From Vitis vinifera (lineage: Eukaryota > Streptophyta > Magnoliopsida > Vitales > Vitaceae): DNA of 64,000 nucleotides. The stretch lies in NCBI RefSeq assembly GCF_030704535.1, contig NC_081821.1:6029001-6093000 (forward strand). Reading direction: 5' to 3'. Each line of letters opens with the position of its first letter. Position 1 is the stretch's first letter. Positions 1-14,400 of the stretch are shown in pieces. Both the position numbers and the translations under genes were made by a program. The notes below the pieces were generated by a model that was not told the DNA's origin, ran no database searches, and saw only the letters and a list, made by a program, of their open reading frames with translations.

Positions 1-3000
1 TACTGCTTTCTCTTGGTGCCAAAAGCATCTGTAATCCCTGCGCCTCCCATGAGGCATTCAGGTAGCTCTGGTCTCCATTTGCATGTGCAGATGGTTCATG
101 GTTGCCATGTAAAATGGATGATGAGAATTGGAAAGACGGGGTAAAATCAGGGAGAATTAGATAGAATTTTTGAGTGAATTGCACTTGCAGAGAAGTTCAA
201 GAAGAGTTGAGATAAGTAAAGAGAAAGGAGAAAAATTATATCCAAGCCACGGGTCCTATTTGTAGAAGTAGCCTGGAGAACTCACTGCCATAAAAAAATT
301 TCTTGTGCTATTCATCTTTGTATTAGTTGTTCAAAGCTATTAAGGTATCTCTTCTGTCATTATTTTGAGAATTTCTTATGGTTTGGCTTTTCCACTGTCA
401 TTCAGGGAGAAAGTCCTCATAATCTATTCATATGTACTCTCCTTATCCCAAATGCTCTATCTGTGTGTAGAATTGAACCCATAAACATGGAAAATCTTGC
501 CTTTATATTTTCTTTGGCCATCATTTTTGCATTTAGATTGAACAACCAGAAGTTCCTAGCTAGCTTACTGAGAGGTGTTGAGGTGGCTCTACATGGAGAA
601 GGCCATTCCTCTTGTGTACAACAACAACAACGAAAAAAAAAACACTATTATACACCAGTTTTTATTCTGCTGGTATTACAGATTCTGTTTGGGCTTTCTT
701 GGTTACTGATTTTCATCAAATGCATGAACTATAGATGTATGACCTCTTTTTGGAATGGCATTACTTATGGATTAGACTGTTCATATAATTTCTTTCAAGT
801 CAACATTTTCCCCTCTTCCATGCAGGAGGTCATGGCTGTCAGGGCTAAGTACTAATGACGTTGTCTTGGGCTTGATTATAGCTAATGTAGCTGTTTTTAT
901 GTTATGGCGGATTTCAGACCATAGATTTATGTTGAACAACTTTACAGTGAGTTCTTGGTTCATAAACTGAATGTTATAATTACTTAATAATCGAATTTAT
1001 AAATTATTGTTCACAGGGCAGCATTTTGCTTGGGTGGTAAGACACTCTCTTTGGAGTGGTGGGTGTGGAGTTCAAACATGAGGATGGGGAGGGGGAACAG
1101 AGGCATGGGAGGCCCCTAAAAGTAGTAGATTTACCATCCTACCTGTGTTTGAGCAAAATATTTTATTAGATAAACTAATGAGTGCTCCACTGTTGAATTG
1201 AAAAGGTAGGATATATAGGTTAGATTTGAAATGCCCCAGGAGCATGGGAATAAGTATTATCCCAGTCCATAGAGGCAAGCTGTTAAAAAGTGGGCCTGCA
1301 AGAACAGCTTGATTTTTCATTCTAATAATGGTGCCTCTTTAAATTTCATTTGTCCTAACTTATCGATGTTCTGGGCAGATTTCGCTAGACAATTTTAAAA
1401 GTGGACGTATACACACATTGATAACTTCGGCATTTAGTCATATTGATATTGGGCATCTCATCTCCAACATGATCGGGCTTTACTTCTTTGGAATGAATGT
1501 ATGGTTAAATGCTCTGGAATCTTTCTTTTAGTTTTAATTTTCTCTTGCTTCCTGATACATCTTTCAAACAGGTTTTGCATTAGGAAGGGAATTCTAGAAG
1601 CTCCTTTCTTTCTTATTGCTATGAATTTGTACATGCATACAAGACCCATATTTAAAATAATAATAATAATAATTTCATTTGGAAATTTAGCTATTTTTGC
1701 ATCTGTTATCATCAATAAGCTGAGAGTTAGTCTGCTAGATTCTAAAACTTTGCAGATTCTGGTGGAGCACGTATGGATCTTCTTTTCATTGATTTCTTGA
1801 ATGCATTCCTTGGCATAAGCTGACATCTAATATGATACTAGTGATATAACAATACAACATTTGCTCATGTATATATGTATAACATAAATTATAAATTCAA
1901 AACATGTATTCTTTGTCTAATGCATAATAATGCCTTCTATCTTATGGAAACACATATATTATCCTCTACATTATTTAAATATGTTGCTAATCTGATTTGG
2001 AGAACCTTTTGAACCAATTCAGGTGCTCAGTTGCTCGGTTATTTACTTTGGTTTTTGTTGTCTATAAAAAAAAAAAGTTATTTACTTTGGTTTTCACTCA
2101 CAATATAGTTTTTTTTTTTTTTTTTAAATCCTGGTTAAATTCTGTCTCTTCACAATGAGAAAAGATATGTAGTTTTGAAAAAAAAAAAAAAAAAAATTGT
2201 TTTGTCATATAATAGAAATCAAACCAGTTCATTGTGTTTCTTTATAGCATTTAAAGGAGTTCATTTGTTTGTATTGAGCTTTAAAATAAGGACATTTTAG
2301 TTTTATGGAAAGACCTTATCCCAGTGTTACTTTGTTATTGTAGTAATATCCCCATAATGAACCAATTTGTAGATTCAATTTCCATGTAAAACACAGTGAA
2401 CTTATTTAATTTTCTTGGGAGGTATGACCATGCCCTTGGACGATCTCTGAATCTAATTGGAAGATCAATGCCATCTGGTTCATAGTTAATCTGTAAAGAT
2501 TTTTCTTCACTGTTAAGAAGTCAGCAGAATTTATAAATTAGAGGGTTTCATGAGATGAAGACTGATTATGACTCTTGCAAGAACAGAGACTTAAATGATA
2601 GAAAATGCTCTTGTTTTGAACCAGATAATTGGGAGATGTCATTTTATGTGATGACTATGGTTAACAAATTTTCACCTTTGTTGGTTGACATTTATCTATT
2701 TATTTGAATGCGTAACTTCTTTAAATATTGTTATTAACTCGACTTTTTATTTGATTATGTAATATTTTTATCCATTTCCTAATTTTGCTGGTTTGCTTGT
2801 TTCACTGCAATGGTCAGATTGGAAGAGTTTTTGGACCTGAGTTTTTGTTGAAGTTATATCTAGCTGGGGCAGTGGTTGGCTCAGTGTTCTACTTGGTGCA
2901 CCATGCTTTTATGGCCCCATCATCAAAGGTACAATGTTAATCCAAAATGATTTGGATATCCATTAAGTATTCTCAGAGATAATTGAGTTTGGATTTCATG

Positions 3001-4918
3001 GATTCAAAATAAGAAAAAATGTGACAATGAACCTTAGGGTGGTTATGTTGGCATTTTGTAAATCTAAAGAAAAAATTGAAAACAAAATTCCAGCACATTG
3101 AACAATCTCTGGAAGTATCATAAGTTTTTTTTGAATTGCATGTGGAGTGATGATGTGATTTCCTCAAATGGAGTCCTAATGGTCATTTGTAGTTAGCTCG
3201 AGATGGCATATGGCAACTCCATTAAGCAAATTAGAGAAATTGTATTGATTTTCTTATTTGAATTTAGATGTTGATATCATATAGAATTTTGCTTTAATGA
3301 TGAATGATCATTCCCTTGACATTTCATGAACCTTGTATTTACAAGTATGTTCTCTGATTTTGCTAACTATATCTACAGGGTCAACAAATGTGGAGCATAA
3401 ACCCTTCAGCAATTCCAGGATTGGTATGCTTTTGATTATCCTTTTTCAATTAGACTCTTTATATTTCTAATCAAAAGAAGCAATTACTGGAATGCAGATG
3501 CAGTTGTTCTGATTGATCATCCATGTCTGAAAAACAATGCATTTTATGGAAATTGAGAAATGGAGTTCTCAATACCAAAGAAAATGCATAATTGAATATG
3601 GGAATCTTATCGATGCCTTGCCACATGTTGCATCATGCTACTCTTTTACATGGCATTTGAATGAGACTATTGCTGCATGGCATTGTGGATTTTTCATTAT
3701 GAATTTATTTCAAAATCCCATGCTAAAAAATTGGTTTGTGCCTTAAAATGAAAAGGAAAAAATGGTGCTATTCTATATCCATGTGGTTTCTAAATCCTAA
3801 ATGCCCCTTGTTCATCTTAATATTTAATGCATGTGATTCTCCATCATTATAACAATGATTTCATTTTATCTTTCCTCAAATCCATTGCCCTTTTTCTTTC
3901 TCTGAAGCAAAACAGTTGAATTTTCTTTTTTTTTTAATCCGTGCATAACAATGGTTTCTAAAGGACCTACATTTTTTTTTATGACATCTTTTTTGTTACT
4001 GGGTTACCTGAAGAAACATGGTTTTAAGGCCTGTTTGTTTGCCTAGGATGCAAGGAAGGCAATCAAAATTTGGATGGTAGTCATATTCCACGCTGCATTT
4101 TGTGCCCTTTCAGGGCTTACCAGATGGAGCATCACTTGAAACATGAAATTCATTTCACTTGTGATTCTGCTTGTTATTTAGGGGGCAAGTGGAGCTGTTA
4201 ATGCTATCATGCTGCTTGATATATTCCTCTTTCCCAGATCCACTCTCTATTTGGAATTTTTTATACCAGTTCCTGCTATTTTACTGGTAAGCTTTTCGTC
4301 CAGTGTTGTGTAAAGAAGATGTTCGGGCTACTTTTGGCAAATTCTAACAGGTAGTATTTGTTCGATGTCATGTAGGGTATCTTTTTAATTGGGAAAGATA
4401 TGCTGAGGATAATAGAGGTATGCTGGGAATCTTATAGTAGCTGTTTTTAGTTATTTTTTTCTATCCTTTTCCCTTGTATTTCTCGATCTAAATATTATGA
4501 GGATTATGAAAATGAAAAAGAAAAAGAAAAGTAAAATGCAGAAGTTTCATATGTGGACATAATCTTTTATTTCAAAATTTATTCAAGTCCCTAACAAATG
4601 CATAGAAATCTATTTGTATGTTCTGTTGCATATCCCTCGGTTTGTGATCCCAACTATATTATTAGCTTGGTCTGAATTTAAAATGCCTGGTGATGTGTAG
4701 AAATCCAATCCAATTGAAACCAGAGATGCCATACATGATTGCTTCCATAAAATCATCACTCACTGGATATGCTTTTCCAGTAATCCCAAATATTTTCATG
4801 ACTTAAAATTGTTTTCATTTAATCGTTGCAGGGAGATGATCAGATCTCAGGATCAGCTCACTTGGGTGGTGCTGCAGTTGCAGCAATAGCATGGACCCGA
4901 CTTAGGAGACGATTTTGA
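1..4918 (+). CDS. RBL12: Rhomboid-like intramembrane protease, mitochondrial RBL12 type (3'-terminal 8 exons)
   Basis: Eight exons join in phase: 1-61, 826-946, 1379-1498, 2818-2928, 3379-3423, 4182-4286, 4376-4417 and 4832-4918 (TGA 4916-4918). The first lies against the window edge, so the start codon, any transit peptide and further 5' exons are missing. About 229 residues are visible. Rhomboids are multi-spanning serine proteases that cut substrates inside the membrane. The catalytic serine sits in GASGA at the start of exon 6. The catalytic histidine lies in SGSAHLGG in the last exon, and the HLISN motif of transmembrane segment 2 is in exon 3. Hydrophobic segments include VVLGLIIANVAVFML and the AGAVVGSVFYL stretch. 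Exon 1 ends in phase 2 and supplies the AG of an Arg codon completed by the first base of exon 2, which supports that join. The resemblance is to the plant RBL12 clade, which is known to be mitochondrial. The family is certain; the RBL12 identity rests on recalled sequence. Confidence 0.9.
1026..1086 (+). repeat. Possible degenerate tRNA-like (SINE-type) sequence
   Basis: Inside the intron between rhomboid exons 2 and 3. GCTTGGGTGGTAAG resembles a Pol III A box and, about 40 bases on, GAGTTCAAAC resembles a weak B box. Two clearer tRNA-like sequences occur at about 20240 and 31300. No poly-A tail or target duplication could be defined, so this may be chance. Confidence 0.25.
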
Positions 4919-7900
4919 AGCCCAGTTTGGATCTTATCCGTTTCTGGTTCCAGCATTCATAAACAGTGAGTGGCTTTTCAATAGGTTTTTCTTTTCTGGG
5001 TTGAATCTCTGATTATTTTATTGGCAAGTTCCTCCCAATAGTTTTTCTTGGGTTGAACTCCCAACATTCACTGTAATTTGTAGGATGCTGGTGACTTCTG
5101 TCTGTACTTCCCAAAAATGGATTGAATAGTCTTAAATGATAAAAATATTTCATTCACATCCATACAGAATGTGGATAGTATGTTTCACTATGACTTGTAA
5201 GCATCAAATTTATCTTTTTCTTTGTGATTGTATTTTTAAAAAAAATAATCTTTGTTTGGCATCCTAATATTCGATGATTGGTCTCCTATTTTGTCCCCAA
5301 GATATGGAAGTATACGAGTGCATGCATCCAATAATATATCAAAGGGGAACCTGTGGAACTAGACATGGCAACTGGCCTCTGTCCTGCCCCCACAATCTCC
5401 TCATACTGCATCTCCCTATTGGAACTTTTTCTTTTACTGATAATCATAATGACCCTAAAAATAGATGATTCAATTTCACCCCATATTGGGAATTTAAAAC
5501 AGAAAGAAGAAAATCAAATCTTAAAACAGAGATTTTAGAAAACGTTTTTAATATTTCTAATACTTGAAAATTTTTATCATTCAAGTATTAAAAATGCTAG
5601 AAACGCTTTTTAGAATCACTTTCAAACGGGCTCTATATGTTGGAATTTCTAAAACAACATAAGATGAAAACGAAGAAGACAAGATAACAGAAATTATGAA
5701 CCTTTTTTGGTTGTCATAAAAAAATGTTTAGGATATTGCAAGTGCAGGCATTTATACAGGGTACAATGAACAAACTAGTTTCATTGAACTTTTTAAGTGC
5801 AGTGAAGTTTTAGTTAAATCTCTTTATTAGTCATTATGTAATGGAAGAATGAAGGCCTTCCTTCTAGTATTGTTTGAAATTTGTAGCTTCCATCGAGGGT
5901 TGGCTTTTTCGCTTGAGAAACTATCGAATTATGAAACATGAATCAATTTTGTTGCACTACGAAGAGAATGTGAAGGGTCGAGCTCATATGTTCTTAAGAG
6001 AGCAATGCCCTTTGGATAATTTTATTTATTTATTGAATGATAGGTTTGCCTCAATTGTATTTAACCCATTTAGGGTTTAACGAGAGAGAGAAAGAAAATT
6101 TGTGTATAGCTACAATCGAGAAGAGAATGAAAGTCTCCATCAATATAACATTCCTATCTTCTTTTATTAGTGGTTTTTTTTTAATGTTATTATGCTTCTT
6201 GGATGTATGAATCACATTAATTGTCGAACAATCTTTAATCTCTGACTCATGTACGTGTATGTGTGTTTATATTAACATAAACTATATGATAATGGATATT
6301 GATATTAGATCAACTCAAAAGGAAGGATCGGAGGGTGTTGAACATATACTATATGTGTAAAAGAGAAAAAGTAACCGTTGATCACATCTTTGTATACCGT
6401 TTGAAAGTGATTATGTTACCATAGTTGACATATAAACAATATTACATCATTAATTACAAAATATATCAACATTAATTCCCAAATCATCAAATCTATTTAT
6501 GCCAAAATGAATATCATGCATGAGGGGGTACTTGCCCCTCAAATTTTAAAAAATGGAATTTTTATTTATTTAAAAATAAAAAATACCAATTTGCCCTTCT
6601 AATAAAATAATTTTATGTTAGACAAAAATTATAACACTAAATAAATTTTACAAAATATTTATTTGCTTTTATTTTAAATTTTATTTTATGTTTATAAAAT
6701 TAATTTATTTAAATCATGATAAATATTATAAAATAAACTTTTATAATTTTGTATTTCATATGCTATTAAATATATTTTTTTGTGGCGAGTTATCAAAAAT
6801 TATTATTTTACAAATCACCGTATGAATATTTAAATTATGTGTTATTTAATTATTGGTAAAATTTTATTTCAATTAAATATTTTATATTGGCTTTAGTGGT
6901 AAATTATTTTCCTTTTTGATTTTGAGATATTTTGAAAGTTTAGATATTTAGATTTAATCAATTAGTTATTAATTCACAACTCATGCTACATTTTTAAAAA
7001 TTATTATAACAAATTTATTTTAAAAAATATTAAAAATTTACTGTCGAGTTTTTTTTTCCAATTTTAAAATTCTTTTTTAAAAAATGATTTGGACTTTTAA
7101 TAAAATTTTAATGAAATCCAAAACTTTTTTTTGCTAATGTTTATAGTATTTTTGTTGTTTAATTTGATGCATTATAATTTTTTTTTCTTTCCTTTCATAA
7201 CTAATGCTAATAATTGCTTACTAAAATACAAAAATTTATCTATGTTTATTATAAATTTATAATTTACAAATTTTCTACTTTCTCATTCTAACCAAATCTT
7301 TTGATACATAATCAAACCGATATGATCAATTTATATTTAAATTAAAATAAAGTCGTCTTTTTAGCAATGAAAAATCTAATTAAATCAAAGTTGTTTAATG
7401 AATATAGTTGTTGAAGAGCAAATCAATTTTATTGATTCTAATTAATTTTTCTGACTTTGACTTACACCTCTATTTCTTTGTTCCTAGTAATATTAGAATC
7501 ACTTTTTTTATTGCCTATCAATGTGAGGTGAGTTTGAAAAATGTTTTCAAAAACAATTTTTGAAAATTGTTTTATAAAATAAAAGTATGTTTGAAATCTT
7601 TCTACATTTAAAAAAAAATTATATAATTATTTTTTTAAAAACAAAATTGACAATAACTAAAATAATTTATTTAAAAACACTTTATTTTCTGATTTTAAGA
7701 CTAAAAAACCGTTTTTTATTTCTTGATTGTGGTCAAACATATTTTTCTTTTTCTTTTTTTTGAAAATTTGAAAAACGTTTTAAAAATTAATTATAAAAAG
7801 GCCTTAACAAATAAGCCTTATTTTAATTGTTTCTTAGCCATAAACCAAAATAAGAAAAAAAATAAACAATTTAGGCTAAATTTCCAATTGTAAAAATAGG

Positions 7901-8150
7901 GATAATATGGTAATTGAACCATAATGCATTTTTGGCATTATGTTATATATTTAGTATAATTCACATAACACATTTTATTTTTTATTTTTTACCAACTCAA
8001 TATCATAATCATTTTAATATTACTTATTAGCAGGGCATATATTGGGGTGCCAGCCAATTTTCATATGTGAAATTACCAAAATAACTCTATCTCATTTCTC
8101 ATAAATAATTTTTTTGTTTTTAAATAAAATGTTACCCGTCATCAAATAAT
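4919..8150. other. Intergenic region, AT-rich, with hairpin-forming MITE-like debris
   Basis: It holds the rhomboid 3' UTR and then the gap to the kelch gene. Around 5545-5620 an inverted repeat (TAATACTTGAA ... TTCAAGTATTA) lies inside a longer imperfect palindrome and resembles the core of a small MITE. From about 6420 to 8050 the DNA is extremely AT-rich with no long reading frame. A second small palindrome (CATAATGC ... GCATTATG) lies near 7920-7942. I looked for matching terminal inverted repeats around 6500 and 8060 and found none. The 5640-6340 part has a fragmentary look but I recognise no protein in it. Confidence 0.5.
5545..5620. repeat. Inverted-repeat hairpin, MITE-like core
   Basis: TAATACTTGAA is followed about a dozen bases later by its reverse complement TTCAAGTATTA. 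The arms extend outward imperfectly, with AACGTTTTTAATATTTC on the left and AAAATGCTAGAAACGC on the right. Short, AT-rich and foldable, it fits a miniature inverted-repeat element, but no target duplication was identified. Confidence 0.4.
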
Positions 8151-8187
8151 CAAGAGGTTTGAACAAAAATCACACCGTTAATCAAAT

Positions 8188-8198
8188 GCCACGTGTCA
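8188..8198 (+). promoter_or_regulatory. G-box / ABRE-type element upstream of the kelch gene
   Basis: GCCACGTGTCA contains the CACGTG G-box core and an ACGTGTC ABRE core, about 295 bases before the kelch start codon. Such elements bind bZIP and bHLH factors in plants. A T-rich and then CT-rich stretch (8296-8420) follows, typical of a plant leader. Binding is inferred from the motif alone. Confidence 0.45.
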
Positions 8199-8488
8199 TT
8201 CTAGTCATGATCTCGTGGGCCACCAGATTTGGGACTAATGGTCCTATTTCTCCTTCAGGTTTCTCTACTGTTCAGATGACACATGTAATGGCCGTTTTTT
8301 TTTTCTTTTATTTTTTTGTTTTTTTTGTTTTTGTTTTTTTTTTCCTATTTGCATGAGCTTAAACACTCTCAAAAAGCCCCTTAATCCAGACACATCTATC
8401 TCTTTCTCTGTCTCTCCAGTCTTTCATTTTGTTTTCTCGGGAAAAATTTTCAGCTTTCTGGGATTTTCTCACCCGAAACCCCGGAAAA

Positions 8489-11400
8489 ATGAGGTGGGAA
8501 AGATTGCAGCTTCTGCGAGAAGAAGCTCCGGGAATGGGTGCTGTTGAGATTTCTGGGCCAGGGAAGAGGTGGGGACACACCTGCAACGCCATTAAAGGAG
8601 GAAAACTCCTCTATATTTTTGGGGGTTATGGCAAAGATAACTGTCAGACGAACCAAGTACATGTCTTTGACACTGGTGGGTGTTCATAAAACGTTCCTCT
8701 GATTATTGGGTTTCTCTCGCATTGCTTATTGTCTCTCTACGCTTTGTACAATCTCTCTTGCATTCCTTGTTGATAAAGTTTGGTGCTTTGATTAAGTTTG
8801 ATTGTTTGGTTAATCCTGTTAAATGATTTTTGTAAATATTGGATTTCTAGGGTTTTTCTTAGTTATCTTTTGTGATTTTTTATGGGATTTTGTTGTTTAG
8901 GATTATTGTTTTCTTTTCCTTTTTTTTTTAAACAAAAAATTCGTGTAGGTTTTAAATCAATGCCCGTTAATCTCTCTGGTTCTGCTGTTTAACATGTTTA
9001 TTTAGGCTTTTATTAGGTTTATGTTTAAAATTTTGTGGGTTTTGTTGTTTGGCATTAACATTTGGATTAATTTTTTGTTGAAGCTCGTGCGTATTTGAAT
9101 CAGTGACAACTAATCTTTATGGGACTGCTAGTGAACTTGTTTTTAGGGTTTTATTAGGTTCATCTCTAATTCCCGCGGCTTTTATTTGTTGCATTAATGG
9201 TTTTTTCCCCCTAAAGTCATTTGGGTTTAGAATCAATGTCTTACACGGGTTCTTAAGAATTGATGCATTATATATGTGTGTGTATTCCTTTGGTTTCTCT
9301 TAAACAAAGGATGGTGAAGAAAATGCAAAAACTTCTTCCTAATGTTTCTGCAAAATGGTTGATTCCAGAGACATTTTGAAACAAGCATGTCTAAAATTTG
9401 TCGACCTCTGGTACAACAGTAGAAATCTCAAGCTCCTACGTGTAAGTGCTCATTTTTAGGCTCGAGAAGCCGCTACTTTCTGCAAAAATTCCAAGACACT
9501 GTTTCTGCAGGACCAGAAGTTCTGAAATGAGATTTCAAATTAGTGTTTTCCATCTCTTTCATTCTCTTTATTTAAAAAAAAAATGAATAGTGGTTTTGGG
9601 AAACAGAACCATGAAGCTCCCTGTTAATGTTCTCTTGCTTAGATCTTTATAGAGTTTTCTTGCTCAAGGATTTGCAGTTGGGTTGTTGCATGTGTTTGCT
9701 TTGGTGTGCTTGTGCGCTAATATGGAGATAGTCTTGAGATTCTTAATCCTCTGTTCCTTATTTTTGTTTTACAGTTAAAAAAACATGGAATGAGCCCATG
9801 ATAAAAGGCAGCCCGCCTACTCCAAGGGACAGTCACAGCTGTACAACTGTTGGAGACAATCTGTTTGTGTTTGGGGGTACAGATGGGATGAATCCTCTCA
9901 AGGATTTGCATATTCTAGACACGTGTGAGTTTGTTTTATCTTCGATTTTCTCCCTTGACCAGCCTTCCACCCACACCTCTATTATCTGCATTGCCATGAA
10001 TTTAAATATTTCAGCTTAGAATAGCAATTTTCTAATATTCTTCAATTAGCTATTGTAATGTTAATGTTGATTGGTGTAGATTGACCAGAGAAATTAGACG
10101 AGTCTACAGTAGCATTTAATTTCATTTTTATTTTGCATTAATATAATTAGGAAATGGAACGGAATTTGATTGATTATATGTGTTGTAGCATCAACTTGAA
10201 TGAACTATTCTGATTCATTTTTCTTTAACATCTTGCATGATCATTTTTTAGATGTGCTAATGTGTTTAATGTATTTGTAGCTACACATACATGGATATCT
10301 CCAAGTGTAAGAGGCGAAGGACCAGAGGCACGGGAAGGTCATACTGCAGCCCTTATTGGGAAGCGACTTTTCATATTTGGTGGCTGTGGCAAATCTTCAA
10401 ACGATTCGGATGAAGTTTACTATAATGATCTATACATATTGAACACTGGTGAGTTTCTTGCATATGGCTGCTCATGTCAGTGGCTCGCTAACATAATGAT
10501 GCCGATAGCTAAATGAAAAGGAAAGTGTTAATATTTTCATGATCTACATTTGCAGAGACCTTTGTATGGAAACGCGCCCAGACATCGGGTACCCCACCAA
10601 CTGCACGTGATAGCCACACTTGCTCATCTTGGAAGAACAAAATCATTGTGATTGGTGGTGAAGATGCATATGACTATTATTTATCTGATGTCCACATCCT
10701 TGATGCAGGTTTCAGTTTTGGTCAAACTTGAATCTTAAATGCCAATGTATGATTGTAGAAATCACAAATTCAAGTAGGAGTATGCAGCATGTGTTCCTCA
10801 TCAAAAGGACATGCAGGCATAAAATGGCATCTTTATCTTGCATGTGCTTCTCTCTAATAGCTATCTTGGCATTTGTGGACTCTAAATAGATACTCTTGTT
10901 TGGAGGGAGCTGAACGCTTCGGGTCAGATGCTGCCACCTCGAGCTGGTCATACAACAGTTGCTTTTGGCAAGAACTTGTTTGTTTTTGGGGGATTTACTG
11001 ATGCCCAAAATCTTTATGATGACCTTCATATGCTTGATGCTGGTATGAATTATAAAATGATATTTAATGTGTCTGTGGATATCCCATTATTGGCTGATTT
11101 TGTCCCCTGTAGAGCAAAAGTTAACGTCGTAATGAAAGAATCCTGGTTTTATGGAAACCTAAGGTGCTTAGTGGGTGGTCAACATTTAATGGCATTATGG
11201 TACAACCCACATTGCAAGTTGATTATTCTCTGAATTATTGAGGGAAAATGAGAATCCAATTAATTCATTGGATCCATAAACAACCTTGTTTACTGCACTC
11301 TTTGACTGTCACTAGCATGAGAAACACATTGTGGGGGAAATTATTGTTTAGGCAGTTGTAAGCAATCCACTAAGTGAAAGTCACACAACCCTTGAAATTG

Positions 11401-14400
11401 TTTACCTGAGAAACTTTCATGTCTGATTTGTTTCATGTTCAGTCACTGTCCTTGTTGTCTGTCTTAAATTTATTTTAGTTTGTATTTATTTCCTTTTATA
11501 CATACATCTGTGGTTTCTTATTAAAATATGTTTGTATCCATTTAAGTTTCCTTCCTTGTAAGGGCTATAGAGTATGGATTTTGACAATACTGCCTATTTC
11601 TCATTGTGTGGATAACATTTTCTTTGTTTATCATAATATTCAATTTCCTTTCCTCATCCATGTAGATACTGGTTTATGGACCAAGGTATTGGCTACAGGA
11701 GATGGACCTTCTGCTAGATTTTCTGTGGCTGGGGACATTTTGGATCCACAGAAGGGGGGTGTTCTCGTTTTTGTTGGTGGCTGCAACAAGACTCTTGAGG
11801 CACTCGATGATATGTACTATTTGCACACAGGTTAATGATTTATACTCTGTTAGTCTTTACAGATAAACCTTAAATAGTAAGTTTCTAATTTAATATAATA
11901 TCTAATGCTAGAACTTGTGAGAGAAAATGGGCGAGATGAGCGAAAGCTAGAGAGGCTATCTATGAGGAAGCAGTTGAAGCTAAAGTGCCAAGAACAATAC
12001 CTTCCTGCGCCAGGACATGATAAAGCTCTGCTGACAGTTGGGGCGAATGCTGTTCTTTGCCAATCCAGGCCTTCGGCAAGTCATGGGCAAACAAGTAAAA
12101 AACCAATTTATTTGCTCTTTTTACTTCTAAGTGCCACTTTTAAAGTAGAAAAAGAAGAGGTGCACACACACACAAATGAGTCTTGCCCCATGCCAAATGA
12201 AATGTTTTTGACATGTGGCTGCAAACTTGCCCAATGCAATTAACAATTTTTTTGCAAAGTCATGGATAGAGTGTCTAGTATGTGCACGAGTCGGACTTTT
12301 GCGTTTTGAGCCCTATAGCTTGTTTCTTTAATTCTTAAGCATTGGGGACTGAAAAGTTGATGTAGTTTTGTACTCAAGAAGACCTGAAATCGTGATTGCT
12401 TGAGGCTGACTAAATCTTCTTCCATTCAGATCCTTTTTGTGTCAAAATATGTGGAATTTTGTAAGGAGTGAAAAATCCCCTTATTCTAAGGCTTTATATT
12501 TCTTTTGTCCACTCTCTGCATTTTGTTGCTTGTTAGGGACGATGTATAAATAAGATGAGTCTTGAACATAGAACTGTGTTTGATGTTAATGTAAATGTCG
12601 AGGGGAAAAGTTATATAAACTGATAATGCCCATCCATCCTATTCTTCCAAGATAAGCCAATAAAAGTGACTAGCAACAATTAACAATTTCAATCATGGAG
12701 CTTTTGGGGTATTTATGTTACATTAGTTGTATGAACAGTTTCAGAGAAAAATGAACTTTTTTATTAATTAAATTTATGTGTAGTTTAGTAATGATCTTAA
12801 GTTTAATAAATAACTTGAGCCGTATTTTGGAACTTGAGTTGCAATTGGTATGGTAGAGAAGTCTTGCTAGACTTTTTATTGCTTGCCTGGTTTTTTCTCA
12901 ACTGTTATGACAATGGTTCACTAAATCGAATGAACGATCTGGAGAGATGGACCTGTTTACTGAAATGAAATACACTACTCAAATTATATATATGAGGTCT
13001 AAATTTTCCACATTTTAATTTTAGGATGATAGATCTTATATTTTCCAAAGAGGAGGTAGATTTTGCAATCTTATGTAAAAAATAGGAAGAATAATTCACA
13101 TATTATATAGAGTAGCTATTGTTAGGAGACAAAAGGTTTGTCTCAACTGCAAAGACTTCTTAAAGATGGTTCAGGTGTTATGCATTTCCTCCATTGCATG
13201 TGTGTGCTTGAGCACTTTGAATGGTTGGTAGTGGTGAAAGGGATGGTTTAGAACCAAGGTAGTTGTCCAAGTGGCTTACAAGGTTTTAGCCTTTTGTATT
13301 CCCTCCAATGCATGTGCAAGTGCATGCTTAAGCTAATGTGCAAGTGCATGCATAGGCTAACTTTGGAAATGATTTTGAAAAGTCAAAGTGCTTTCCCAAT
13401 CTTAGCTCTGTTGATCAAACTTGTGTGAGGAATTGGGAAATTTAGTTTGCATCGAATTAATGCTTATGCCCCCAAATTATACAAGGATTTTTATTAGGTG
13501 CTGGTATAGTTCCAACTTCTTGTTTGTTATAGAAGGATAATAATATTAATGTTGGTAAACTTCAATTTTGAAAAGGATGTCAGCTATGTACCTAAAGAAC
13601 ACTGTTCTGTATGCAGGCCAACAAAATTTTCCAATTAATAGCTCCCAGATTCTTCAGGGAAAGAAGATATTTCAAGCGAACATTACCGAAAGCTTCCCTG
13701 ATGGATTTACTATTGAAACTATTATAGATGGAAAGCCTTTGCGTGGAATATTATTTTCCAACAAGCCAAGCAATTCAAACATGGCTAAGTATAATTCCAG
13801 TAGGTGAGAATATGGTTGTTTTGTATTTGCCTTATTTTTTTAGTTTGATCCAGTATCAATCACCATGACCCCATTATTCTTCATCTAAGTAGTTATTACT
13901 TCCTTTCTTATATCAGGAAGAGAGCAGCTGGAGAAGTTGGTGGTATTAAGTTGAATGACAGTCAGAAGAGAAAACCAAAAAATGCTAGACCCTTCAAGCA
14001 GGATGAAATTGAGCACAGACAGGCTGATGTTGCCATAGGAAAGGAGTCCATATCATGTGAACGCCAAACAGAAGCCGCGGCTGCTGGTTTGAATAATTTA
14101 GCAACCCCTAATGATTCTCAGGCCCAGACAGAAGCTGCTGCTGCTGCTGTTTCAGAGAATCCAGAACCTACTGGTGATTCTCACCCTCAAAAGGTCAAAT
14201 CTTCTTTCCCATATCTTTGAACGGAGGAAGCCTTATGACCTTTCTTCTGGCAGTGTAAACCTTTTTCCCCTTTTAAGGTAGCATTAAAATTATATTAGCA
14301 TGTCAAATGTCGAAACATCATGGATCATGGATTGGCAAAATTTTGTAGCTAAGACCAAGTTGGCATCATGTAGATGACTTGAAATTTCATCTCTTGTAAT

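Noticed and set aside
463..855. A 130-residue open frame at the start of the window
   Set aside because: It spans a rhomboid intron and reads the exon from 826 in the wrong frame. The frame giving SGLSTNDVVLGLIIANVAVF is the conserved one.
6420..8060. A possible inverted-repeat transposon in the rhomboid-kelch gap
   Set aside because: I compared the candidate edges near 6500 and 8060 and found no matching inverted ends or target duplication.
12240..13600. A possible extra exon in the long kelch intron 7
   Set aside because: Exons ending at 12094 and starting at 13617 join in phase, and no intervening stretch shows coding character with splice sites.
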